From DASXQK01 sp963724385 (GTDB taxonomy: Bacteria; Pseudomonadota; Alphaproteobacteria; Dongiales; Dongiaceae): DNA of 64,000 nucleotides. Shown in pieces: positions 42,841-50,640 of the stretch; within the stretch, counting starts at the first letter, position 1, and every line of letters starts with the position of its first letter. The translations under genes and the position numbers were made by a program. The notes below the pieces were generated by a model. That model was given only the letters and a program-made list of their open reading frames with translations, made no database searches and was not told the DNA's origin. The stretch is taken from positions 248,001 through 312,000 of the forward strand of contig CAVRUJ010000001.1 in the NCBI GenBank assembly GCA_963724385.1, read 5' to 3'.

Positions 42841-43674
42841 TCACTTCACGGCTCCCAAGGTCAGCCCGCGCACGAAATTGCGCTGCACGACCAGCGCGAA
42901 GATCACGATCGGCAGGGCGCCGACAACGCCCGCGGCGGCCATCGGGCCCCACTGGATTTCGATCTTCCCGATCAGGGTCGACACGCCGACGGGAATCGTT
43001 TGCGCATCCGGTGTCGATGTCAAAGTGAGCGCGATGATGAAGTCGTTGTACGTGGTGATGACGCTGAAGATCGCGGTCGCGATCAGGCCGGGTGCCGCGA
43101 GCGGTATCACGATCCGGCGCAGCGCCGTCAGCCGCGAATCGCCGTCGACCATCGCCGCCTCTTCGATGTCGCGCGGGATCTCCTCGAGGAAGCTCTGCAT
43201 CATCCATACCACGAAGCTGGTATTGAGCCCGGCATAGATCAGGATCAGCCCAAGCCTCGTGTTCAGCAGGCCCCATTTCGCCAGCACGATGTAAAGCGGG
43301 ATGCAGAGCATGATCCCCGGAAGCATGCGCACGAGCAGGACCAGGTAAAGCGCCATCTTGCGGACGCCGAAGCGCATCCGGAACCGCGCCAGCGCATAGG
43401 CCGCAAGCGTGCCGAGGACGAGGCTCACCGCGACGGCAGAGGCGACGATGATCACGCTGTTCAGGAGGAACGGACCGAAGTGGTAGTCGTTCATAAGTCG
43501 GTAGTAGCTGTCGAGCGTAAGTTGCTGCGGCCAAAGCGCGACGCCCGAGAAGATGTCGACCGGCCGCTTCAGCGACGTATCGAGCATCCACCAGAAGGGA
43601 AAGAGCGCGAGCAGGATGGCCACGCCCAACGCGAGGTAGACGAACACCAAGCCGATCCGCTCGCGCAACGTCAC
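42841..43674 (-). CDS. Carbohydrate ABC transporter permease (MalG type)
   Basis: The 277-residue permease begins at a GTG that overlaps the upstream permease stop (GTGA at 43674-43671). It has six helices starting 'VFVYLALGVAILLALFPFWWML' and the EAA loop 'EEIPRDIEEAAMVDGDSRLTALRRIVIPLAAPGL', the coupling helix contact with the ATPase. It is the second half of a CUT1 sugar importer; the ending 'VVQRNFVRGLTLGAVK' is typical of MalG homologues. Confidence 0.94.
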   Translation of the reverse strand: MTLRERIGLVFVYLALGVAILLALFPFWWMLDTSLKRPVDIFSGVALWPQQLTLDSYYRLMNDYHFGPFLLNSVIIVASAVAVSLVLGTLAAYALARFRMRFGVRKMALYLVLLVRMLPGIMLCIPLYIVLAKWGLLNTRLGLILIYAGLNTSFVVWMMQSFLEEIPRDIEEAAMVDGDSRLTALRRIVIPLAAPGLIATAIFSVITTYNDFIIALTLTSTPDAQTIPVGVSTLIGKIEIQWGPMAAAGVVGALPIVIFALVVQRNFVRGLTLGAVK

Positions 43675-44589
43675 TCGATCGCCTCCGAGGTGCGCCGCAT
43701 CAGACGCACGGCGGCCATCATGAGGATTATCAGAACGGCCAGGACGCCGATCAGCATCGCCATCGCCCTTCCGTACTGGTTGAAGAGAAATGCCGTGTTG
43801 TAGGCGTAAATCGAGATCAGCTGCGTCGAAGTCCCCGGACCGCCTTTGGTCAGCACGAAGATCTGGTCGAAGGTGCCGACCGCATCGATCGTCCGGAGCA
43901 CGACCGCGACGAGCAACACCGGCCTGAGGAGCGGCAGGGTGTGGTGAAAGAAGGTCTGGAGGCCGCTCGCGCCGTCGACGCGCGCCGCCTCGATCGGGTC
44001 CTGCGGGATCGACTGGAGTCCTGCCAGGATGATGAGGAAGAGCAGCGGCGTCCATTCCCAGAACGTCGACCGTCACGAGGCCGAGGAACGCGCTGAGCGG
44101 GTGGGCAAGCACATGCGGCGCGCCAAGCCCCAAGGCCTGGAAGAGGGGGTCGACGACGCCGATGTCCGATGCATACAGCAGCCGCCAAATGACGCCGACG
44201 ACGACCGGCGCGATGGTCATCGGCAGGATCAAGGCCACACGGATCAGCCCGGCGAAGCGCAGCTCTCGCGCTACGAGCAGCGCCAGCAGGAGGCCCAGCA
44301 GGGTTTCGATGAGCACCACGAGGATGACATACAAGGCTGTCGTGACGATCGCCTGCCAGAAGACGGGATCGTTGTAGACGGCGGTGAAATTGTCCCCGCC
44401 CGTGAAGCCCATATCGAGCCCGTAGCGGAACCTGTGCAGGCTCGCCCGGAGGCCGTCGAGCGTGGGGTAGAGGGAAACGGCGGCGAGAGCAAGAATCGCA
44501 GGGAGAAGCAGGAGGTAGGGTACAGAAGCTGCACGCAGCCGCTGCCCCCTACCTTCGCGTTCCACGACAGGGTTGGTCGTGATGGTCAA
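43671..44589 (-). pseudogene. Carbohydrate ABC transporter permease (MalF type), one-base insertion
   Basis: From ATG 44589 the frame encodes a normal N-terminal half ('YLLLLPAILALAAVSLYPTLDGL', 'LILPMTIAPVVVGVIWRLLY'). At 44062-44063 an extra A (GTCGACGTTCTGG for GTCGACGTCTGG on the coding strand) shifts the frame; the shifted frame then gives the expected 'WEWTPLLFLIILAGLQSIPQDPIEAARVDGASGLQTF' EAA region and 'LISIYAYNTAFLFNQYGRAM' to the stop at 43671. Restored it would be about 305 residues. Uncorrected, the reading runs on and fuses with the next permease. Both halves are intact, so a sequence error is likely. Confidence 0.85.
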
Positions 44590-44592
44590 GGC

Positions 44593-45957
44593 TTAGAAAT
44601 AGCCTCCCTGCTGCTTCAAGTACGCCGTGATCTGGTCCGCGGCGGCCGAGAGATGCTTCTGCGCGATCGCGTCGTAGTTGGACTTCTGTGCGATCGCCTC
44701 GACGAGCGCTTCATTGAGGGCCGTGCCGAGGATGTCTTCCATCTTCGGCTCGTCCGGAGTCCTCGGCTTCTCCACCGAATTGTTCACGGCATCGGCGATC
44801 GCCGGCAGCCAGCGGTGCTTCTGCACGGCTTCCGGGTCGTTGAGCGCCGATCCGGTCACCGCCGCGCCGCCGTACTTCCGGGCGAAGTCGAGCTGGGTTG
44901 CGCTCGAGGTGAACCATTCGAGGAACTGCACCGCGCCTTGCGGGTTCTTCGCGCCCGACGCGACGCTGGCGATGAACGTGCCGATCGCAGGCCCGGACTT
45001 GACCTGCTTCGGCGTCGCGGCCATGTAGATCTTGCCAACGACTTTCGATGACGACGGGTCGTCGACACGTTGCGCGAGGCCCGTGTACTCGGTCAGCGCC
45101 GTGCATTTGCCCTCGAGCATCAGCTGCACTTCCTGGTCCGTGTCGTATTCGGCCACGCCGTCCGGCATGTAGGGAATGAAGCTGAACAGACGGGAGAGCG
45201 CGCCGACGCCTTCGGGACCGGCGAAACCCGGCGTCCAGTCCGGGTTGACGAAATTGCCGCCATAGGAATTCAACAGCGGCAGGTAGGTCATCATGATCGG
45301 GTTGCCCTTCACGCCGCGGGGCGACCAGCCATACATGTCCGGGGCCTTCGTCGCCTTGGCCACGTTGTAGATGTCGTCCCAGGTCACTGGCGCCGTCGGG
45401 AAGAAGTCCTTGTTGTAGTAAAGGATCTCGACGTCGTCGATGATGACCAGGGAATAGAGCTCGGGAGTCGCGTTGGCGAAGTCCTTCATGCGCGCGCCGG
45501 ACTTCGGCGGCCAGAGCCCCATCTCGAGCCCTGCGGGCAGGATGTCCGGATTGACCTTGAGGCCGAGTTGATCGAGGCTCTGGACGATCTTTCCGGCCGC
45601 GAACTCCGGCACCCAGTTGTCGTCCATCACATAGATGTCGTAGGCGCCGGTCTTGTTGAGTCCGTCGTTCTTGCAGTTCTGGTACCAAGTGTCGTAGTTC
45701 GTCTCGTTGTAGTTGACGGCGATGCCCGTTTCGACCGTGAACTGCTTGCAGAAGTACTCGTGGAACGGCACCATCGCGTTGTCCTGGAAGCTGCCGATGG
45801 TGATCGAGCCGGTCGCCGCGCGGACGATCCGCGGGGCGAAGATGCCGCTGCCGGCAAGCAGGGCCGTGCCGGCCGCGCCCGCCTTGATGAAATCGCGCCG
45901 GCGCATGCGCCGCTTCAGCAGTTTGCTTTTGCCGGTGTCCTTGGTCTTGTCGCTCAT
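44593..45957 (-). CDS. Carbohydrate ABC transporter substrate-binding protein, Tat-exported
   Basis: The 454-residue product has a twin-arginine signal ('RRRDFIKAGAAGTALLAGSGIF', residues 19-40) and then the CUT1 binding-protein fold: 'VPFHEYFCKQFTVETGIAVNYNETNYDTW', 'YDIYVMDDNWVPEFAAGKIV', 'WDDIYNVAKATK'. It binds a sugar or polyol in the periplasm for the two permeases that follow 3 bp downstream. Substrate is unknown; the neighbouring isomerase and dehydrogenases suggest a polyol or inositol-like compound. Confidence 0.93.
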   Translation of the reverse strand: MSDKTKDTGKSKLLKRRMRRRDFIKAGAAGTALLAGSGIFAPRIVRAATGSITIGSFQDNAMVPFHEYFCKQFTVETGIAVNYNETNYDTWYQNCKNDGLNKTGAYDIYVMDDNWVPEFAAGKIVQSLDQLGLKVNPDILPAGLEMGLWPPKSGARMKDFANATPELYSLVIIDDVEILYYNKDFFPTAPVTWDDIYNVAKATKAPDMYGWSPRGVKGNPIMMTYLPLLNSYGGNFVNPDWTPGFAGPEGVGALSRLFSFIPYMPDGVAEYDTDQEVQLMLEGKCTALTEYTGLAQRVDDPSSSKVVGKIYMAATPKQVKSGPAIGTFIASVASGAKNPQGAVQFLEWFTSSATQLDFARKYGGAAVTGSALNDPEAVQKHRWLPAIADAVNNSVEKPRTPDEPKMEDILGTALNEALVEAIAQKSNYDAIAQKHLSAAADQITAYLKQQGGYF

Positions 45958-46003
45958 TCTTCTCCTCCCTTTGCTGTACTCCGATTGAACCTTGTTGGGT
46001 TAG

Positions 46004-47077
46004 TCAGACAGTGTTCCCAATTCCGGTCTTGAGCGCTTCTCCGGTCTCCACGTCGAACAGGTGCAAGTGCCGTGCCATGGGCCGGACGGCGCAGTGGCCG
46101 CCGATCGGCATGGAGAAGTCGGCGGGCTGCCGGATGTTCACCAGCCCGTCGCCGACGTCGATCGTCACCAGGGTTTCGTTGCCGAGCGGCTCGACGACGT
46201 AGATCTCGCCGGCGAGCGAGCCGCTCGACGAAGGCTCCACCAGCTCGGCGTGCTCGGGACGAAAGCCGAGCTTCACCGGGCCGCGGTGGCTCGCCGCCGG
46301 CATCGGCATGCTCCCGGTCGCCCGCCGAAACGCGCCCTCGGCGATCTCGCCTGAGAGAATGTTCATCGGCGGCGAGCCGCAGAAGGTGGCGACGAACAGG
46401 TTCGCGGGCCGCGCGTAGAGCTCTGCCGGCGCGGCAAGCTGCTGAAGCTTGCCCTTGTGCATCACGGCGATACGGTCGGCCATGGTCATCGCTTCGACCT
46501 GGTCATGGGTGACATAGAGCATCGTCGCCGCCAGTTCCCGCTGAAGCCGTTTGATCTCGATGCGCATCTGAAGTCGGAGCTGGGCGTCGAGGTTCGACAG
46601 CGGTTCGTCCATCAGGAAGGCTTGCGGCCGGCGGATGATGGCGCGGGCAAGCGCCACCCGTTGGCGCTGGCCGCCCGAGAGCTGCGCCGGACGCCGCTCG
46701 AGGTAGTCCTCGAGACCGAGAAGCTCCGCCACCTTGCGCACCTGGCGCATGCGCTCGACCCGCTCGACCTTTCGGACCCTGAGCGGATAGGCGATGTTGT
46801 CGGCCACCTTCAGGTGCGGATAGAGCGCGTAGCTCTGGAACACCATGGCCACGTCCCGGTTCTTCGTCGGCGCGTAGGTCACGTCGCGCTCGCCGATGAA
46901 GATCCGCCCGCCCGTCGGCCGCTCGAGCCCGGCCAGCAGGCGCAGCGCAGTCGTCTTGCCGCAGCCCGACGGACCGAGGAACGCCAGGAAGCTCCCGTCG
47001 GCGACATGCAGATCGAGCGGCGCCAGCGCCTGGAACGTGCCAAACGCCTTCGAGACTTGCTGGTAGCGAACGTCCAT
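46004..47077 (-). CDS. Carbohydrate ABC transporter ATP-binding protein (MalK/UgpC type)
   Basis: The 357-residue ATPase has Walker A 'GPSGCGKTT' (near residue 35), Q-loop 'MVFQSYALYPHLKVADNIAYPL', signature 'LSGGQRQRVALAR', Walker B 'AFLMDEPLSNLDAQLR' and H-loop 'YVTHDQVEAMTMADRI', followed by a C-terminal TOBE/OB regulatory region ('LGFRPEHAEL'). It drives the CUT1 importer encoded downstream. Confidence 0.96.
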   Translation of the reverse strand: MDVRYQQVSKAFGTFQALAPLDLHVADGSFLAFLGPSGCGKTTALRLLAGLERPTGGRIFIGERDVTYAPTKNRDVAMVFQSYALYPHLKVADNIAYPLRVRKVERVERMRQVRKVAELLGLEDYLERRPAQLSGGQRQRVALARAIIRRPQAFLMDEPLSNLDAQLRLQMRIEIKRLQRELAATMLYVTHDQVEAMTMADRIAVMHKGKLQQLAAPAELYARPANLFVATFCGSPPMNILSGEIAEGAFRRATGSMPMPAASHRGPVKLGFRPEHAELVEPSSSGSLAGEIYVVEPLGNETLVTIDVGDGLVNIRQPADFSMPIGGHCAVRPMARHLHLFDVETGEALKTGIGNTV

Positions 47078-47139
47078 TCAGGCTCTGTTCCTCGCCGGCC
47101 CGGTCCGCCAAGTCCACCTCGCCGCATCCGTCAGGGTCG

Positions 47140-48099
47140 TCACGCAGCCCTCTGAAGTTGGCCCAATGCCCGACGCAGTCCCGCGAGCGAACGCTCGGTG
47201 CCCTCGGGCCCGTCGTAGCGCGGATCCTCGTGCTCGATGGAGATCACGTCGTCGTAGCCGGCTGCGCGCACGGCGCGGAAAAGCGCGGCCCAGGCAGCAT
47301 CGTCCCGGCCCTCGCCCACCGGCGCGAAATGCCAAGGTGCCTTGGAGGGATCGCTGGGGGGCGCATAGTGCAGCACGCCGTGCCGGCGAATCCGGTCCGG
47401 GTAGAGCAGCGTGTCCTTGCCATGCATCCAGCCGATGCGGTCGCCAAAGGCCTCGACCACGGTCACCGGATCGATGCCCTGCCACCAGAAATGGCTCGGA
47501 TCGAGATTGAGGCCGACGTTCCGGCCGACATAGGCCGTCAGCGCCTCGAAGCCAGCGGCGTTGAAGACCGTCACGCCCGGATGCATTTCCAGGCAGACCA
47601 TCACCTCCGGCGCGGCCTTGGCGAGCCAGTCGCTGGTCGCACGCCAGAACGGGCCGACCTCGTTCTCCATCTGCCAGGCGAAGAGTTTTTCGTCGTCGGC
47701 CGAGGTGGCCCAGCAGGGGAAGACGCCCAGGCCGCCGCCGCCGGGCCCGGCGGGGCAGCCGCTCATGGTCACCACCCGCTTGACGCCGAGCGCTACCGCC
47801 AGATCGACCGCGGCGCGAAAACGGGTCTGCGCATCCTTGCGCTTGGCGGGATCCGGGTGGAGCAGGTTCCCGGCCGCGTTGACGGCCGCGAGCCTGAGGC
47901 CGTGCTCCTTCAGCTCTCCGGCCAGGCGTTCGCGTTCCTGGCGCTCGCCGATGGTGATGAGATCGAGATGCGGGCGCGGCCAGGGCCCCCAGGCGCCAAC
48001 GCCGAGTTCGACTTCGCCGATGCCCCGTTCGGCGCACCAGGCGAACATCGCGCGCCGGTCGAGCTTGGGGAGGGAATCCGAGAAAACGCCGATTCTCAT
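47140..48099 (-). CDS. Sugar phosphate isomerase/epimerase family TIM-barrel protein
   Basis: The 319-residue product has the xylose-isomerase-like TIM barrel: 'RIGVFSDSLPKLDRRAMFAWCAERGIGEVELG', 'VMVCLEMHPG', 'VGLNLDPSHFWWQGIDP', 'IGWMHGKDTLLYPDRI' and 'ISIEHEDPRYDG', with acidic and histidine metal ligands in place. This is the IolE/IolI-like superfamily, used in polyol and inositol catabolism. Its ATG overlaps the Gfo/Idh stop by 4 bp. Confidence 0.92.
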   Translation of the reverse strand: MRIGVFSDSLPKLDRRAMFAWCAERGIGEVELGVGAWGPWPRPHLDLITIGERQERERLAGELKEHGLRLAAVNAAGNLLHPDPAKRKDAQTRFRAAVDLAVALGVKRVVTMSGCPAGPGGGGLGVFPCWATSADDEKLFAWQMENEVGPFWRATSDWLAKAAPEVMVCLEMHPGVTVFNAAGFEALTAYVGRNVGLNLDPSHFWWQGIDPVTVVEAFGDRIGWMHGKDTLLYPDRIRRHGVLHYAPPSDPSKAPWHFAPVGEGRDDAAWAALFRAVRAAGYDDVISIEHEDPRYDGPEGTERSLAGLRRALGQLQRAA

Positions 48100-49193
48100 G
48101 CCACGGCCTTTCTGAATGCGGAAATCAAGATCTCAACGTCGCCCCGCGCCTGCTCGACCGGCGTCTCGACCGGGGCTTGCCCAGTGGCCGCGGCATGGAA
48201 CGCGCGCAGCTCCTCGCGGAAGGCCTCCTCGTAGCTCGCCCGGTACTCGGTCGTCTCCAGGGCCTGGCCATCGGAACGCCGGCGAAGCGTGAGGCGGGTG
48301 GGAAAATGGCGCAGATAGGGCGAAGGGAAGGTGAGCTCCAGGATCCGGTCGTGACAATACACGGCGAGGCGTTCGGTGTAGTCGGGCACGCCCGGGACGT
48401 TGAGATGAGTCATGCTGACCCGGCCGCCGCCAGGCAGCGCGAAGGCAAGCTGAACGCCGCGTCCGCCGTCGAACAGCGCACCGTGCTCGGCTTGACGTGG
48501 GAATTCCGCCCCGAAATGGGCGAAGATGCCGTGCACGACCGCGACGTCGTGGACGAGGGATGACAGAAACCCGCCGCTGAGCGCGCGCACACCCGCCTCG
48601 TCGAGGGAACGTCCCGCCGCCTCGCGAAGCTGTGAGGCGGTCTCCGCACGGCCCTGTTCGCGCAAGGCGGCCGGCAGATCGTTCGGCGAGACCATGGGGA
48701 GATGGGCGACGAAGGGATCCTGGTCGGGATCGTTGACCTCGACCGAGATCAGCTTCACGTCCTCGATGCGAGGGGGCAGAAGCTCGAGCATGCGCCGGAA
48801 GGCGGGGTCGTAGCGCTTCATATAGGCGACCTGAACGACCCGGCCGGCGCGATCGCGCGCCGCCGCGATCCGTTCGCAGGCGGCGACCGTGAGCGCAAGC
48901 GGCTTCTCGCACATCACATGCAGGCCCGCTTCCAGTGCGGCGACAACGAGCGCGGGGTGGAAGGCATCGGGTGCGGCGATCACGACCGCGTCGAGCCTGC
49001 TGGTCAGCAGGCCTTGCATGTCGGCATGAAGATCGGCGACGCCGTAGCGGGCGCCGACGGCGGCGCGAACCGCGGCAGAGGCATCGGCAAGGGCGACGAA
49101 GGCGAAGCGCTCGCGTTCCTCCCAGAGGTAGAACGCATGCTCGGCCTGTCCCACCAGCCCCGCTCCGAGCAAACCTGCTCGCAGCTGCCGCAT
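48096..49193 (-). CDS. Gfo/Idh/MocA family oxidoreductase
   Basis: ATG 49193 (GGGGGCTGCAG ahead) gives 365 residues with an N-terminal NAD(P) Rossmann domain ('RAGLLGAGLVGQAEHAFYLWEE'), the signature lysine block 'HVMCEKPLALTVAACERI' and a C-terminal substrate domain ('YMKRYDPAFRRML', 'GGFLSSLVHDVAVVHGIFAHFGAE'). The EKP lysine and the D...H pair are typical of active inositol- or sugar-dehydrogenase homologues. It is the first gene of the cluster, right after the operators. Confidence 0.93.
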   Translation of the reverse strand: MRQLRAGLLGAGLVGQAEHAFYLWEERERFAFVALADASAAVRAAVGARYGVADLHADMQGLLTSRLDAVVIAAPDAFHPALVVAALEAGLHVMCEKPLALTVAACERIAAARDRAGRVVQVAYMKRYDPAFRRMLELLPPRIEDVKLISVEVNDPDQDPFVAHLPMVSPNDLPAALREQGRAETASQLREAAGRSLDEAGVRALSGGFLSSLVHDVAVVHGIFAHFGAEFPRQAEHGALFDGGRGVQLAFALPGGGRVSMTHLNVPGVPDYTERLAVYCHDRILELTFPSPYLRHFPTRLTLRRRSDGQALETTEYRASYEEAFREELRAFHAAATGQAPVETPVEQARGDVEILISAFRKAVA

Positions 49194-49207
49194 CTGCAGC
49201 CCCCCTG

Positions 49208-49223
49208 ATTGGATTGATCCAAT
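49208..49223. promoter_or_regulatory. Palindrome ATTGGAT-TG-ATCCAAT, candidate operator
   Basis: A perfect 7-bp inverted repeat with a two-base centre lies 15 bp upstream of the Gfo/Idh ATG, where a bound repressor would block initiation. No regulator gene is adjacent. Confidence 0.6.
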
Positions 49224-49277
49224 GTCCGGGATTGAATGCAAAGCCGCGGCATTCGTCAACCGAAATTAGGCTGTCAT

Positions 49278-49291
49278 GGAATAAATATTCC
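49278..49291. promoter_or_regulatory. Palindrome GGAATA-AA-TATTCC, IolR-like operator
   Basis: GGAATAAATATTCC fits GGAA-N6-TTCC, the site reported for the RpiR-family repressor IolR of alphaproteobacterial inositol genes. It is about 85 bp upstream of the first gene of a cluster with Gfo/Idh and IolE-like genes. Role is inferred. Confidence 0.6.
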
Positions 49292-49415
49292 GTTCTTGGC
49301 CGGGACCGTCGAGGCGGGGCGCTGATCTTCTTCTGTCCCAGGCCGGGCCGGTCGGCGATCATGGGCCGGTTCGCCGGCCGTTGGTCGGCCCGGCAAGGGA
49401 AATGAAAGCCGTCGG

Positions 49416-50051
49416 ATGAAGCAAGACCAGTGGCCCTTGCCGACCCTTGCGTTCCACATCGCTGACGCCGAAAACTGGGACTCGATCCGGCGCGGGGGCC
49501 TCCACAGCACCGCGGCCCTGATCGCGCGCGACGGGCTCGGCGCCGAGGAAGCGCGACCCTTCGCTTCCTATCGCAGGCATGGCATGCGTCTTCCCTCGGG
49601 CGCCCTGATCCGCGACCAATGGCCGATGCCGCCGGCGGCGCTGACGCGCTGCCTGGACGCCGGGCTCACGCCCCATGCCTGGTACGACCTGGTCAATTCG
49701 AAGGTGTTCTTCTGGCTTCAGCCCGAACGGCTTGACCGGCATCTTGCCGCCTGCCGCGCGCGGCCCCAGATCGTCGTCGCCGTCGACTTGCGCGGGCTGC
49801 TGCGCCGATACCGACAGTCGGCCTTTGTGACGCCGTTCAACGTGGGCAATGCCAGGCGCAGGCCAGTGACGCGCGGGCTCAGAACCTTCGTCCCGCTGGC
49901 GGAATGGTTCGAAAGCCGCTGGCAAACCGAAGCCCCGCCGGGCGGCCGGGCGCGGGCGCGCAATCATCCGCCGGCGGAAATGGCCATCGAGGGCTCGGTG
50001 CCCGATCTGATGGAATACGTCCTGGAGACGCGAGCGGTCGGATCGAGTTGA
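49416..50051 (+). CDS. DUF7002-like protein
   Basis: The 211-residue product contains 'WDSIRRGGLHSTAALIAR', 'WYDLVNSKVFFWLQPERLDRHLAACRARPQIVVAVDLRGLLRRY', a pattern of the DUF7002 family, uncharacterised and possibly related in fold to ADP-ribosyl-transferase-like DUFs. No signal peptide or membrane segment. It stands alone, divergent from the sugar cluster and convergent with DoxX. Confidence 0.65.
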   Translation: MKQDQWPLPTLAFHIADAENWDSIRRGGLHSTAALIARDGLGAEEARPFASYRRHGMRLPSGALIRDQWPMPPAALTRCLDAGLTPHAWYDLVNSKVFFWLQPERLDRHLAACRARPQIVVAVDLRGLLRRYRQSAFVTPFNVGNARRRPVTRGLRTFVPLAEWFESRWQTEAPPGGRARARNHPPAEMAIEGSVPDLMEYVLETRAVGSS

Positions 50052-50075
50052 TCCTGTCGCGGCGCTTGAAGGGGA

Positions 50076-50480
50076 TCAGCGGCCTGCGCGCTTGTTCCGA
50101 ATACTGTCGAGGCTCCATGCCCCGCCGCCGGCCACCGACAGATAGAGGAACGCGAAGCAATAGAAGATCGCGGCCTCACCCTGATTCAGCAAGGGGAAGA
50201 AGCCGCGCGGCGCATGGACCATGAAATAGGCAACCGCCATTTCTCCCGACAGGATGAAGGCCGCTGGCCGTGTGAAAGCGCCGAGCAGGATCAGAAAGCC
50301 GCCGACGAGTTCGAGAACGCCGGTGAAACCCGTGAGGGAGAACAGTTGCAGATTGTCGAACGAAGCGACCTCGGGAAAGTGGAGCAGCTTGGCCGTTCCA
50401 TGCTCGGTGAAGAGCAGCCCCAGGACGATGCGAAAGATGCTGAGCACGCGGGGGGGCCAGGTCTCGAAGAAGCTGTTCAT
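50076..50480 (-). CDS. DoxX family membrane protein
   Basis: ATG 50480 (GGGAGA upstream) gives 134 residues with four membrane helices, 'VLSIFRIVLGLLFTEHGTAKLLHFP', 'FTGVLELVGGFLILLGAFTRPAAFILSGEMAVAYFMVHAP' and 'NQGEAAIFYCFAFLYLSVAGGGAWSLD', the DoxX pattern. DoxX proteins sit in the inner membrane and are linked to thiosulfate or redox functions; this one has no operon partner to narrow the role. Confidence 0.9.
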   Translation of the reverse strand: MNSFFETWPPRVLSIFRIVLGLLFTEHGTAKLLHFPEVASFDNLQLFSLTGFTGVLELVGGFLILLGAFTRPAAFILSGEMAVAYFMVHAPRGFFPLLNQGEAAIFYCFAFLYLSVAGGGAWSLDSIRNKRAGR

Positions 50481-50640
50481 GGCCTCGATCGTCTCCCTTC
50501 TCCGGTCGTCGGTGACAACAGGCCGGTCCGTCCCCCGCAAGATATGCCGGGTCCGCGGATGCGGCTAGCTAAGCCGCTGTGGCAGAATCCGGTCGCAGCG
50601 AACCTTCGGCAAGGCCGAGGGCCCGCTAGGTCGATGCCGT

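Noticed and set aside
42841..44589. A genuine fused MalF-MalG permease of 582 residues
   Set aside because: The central 90 residues are out-of-frame arginine-rich sequence; the alternate frame restores the expected permease and its stop.
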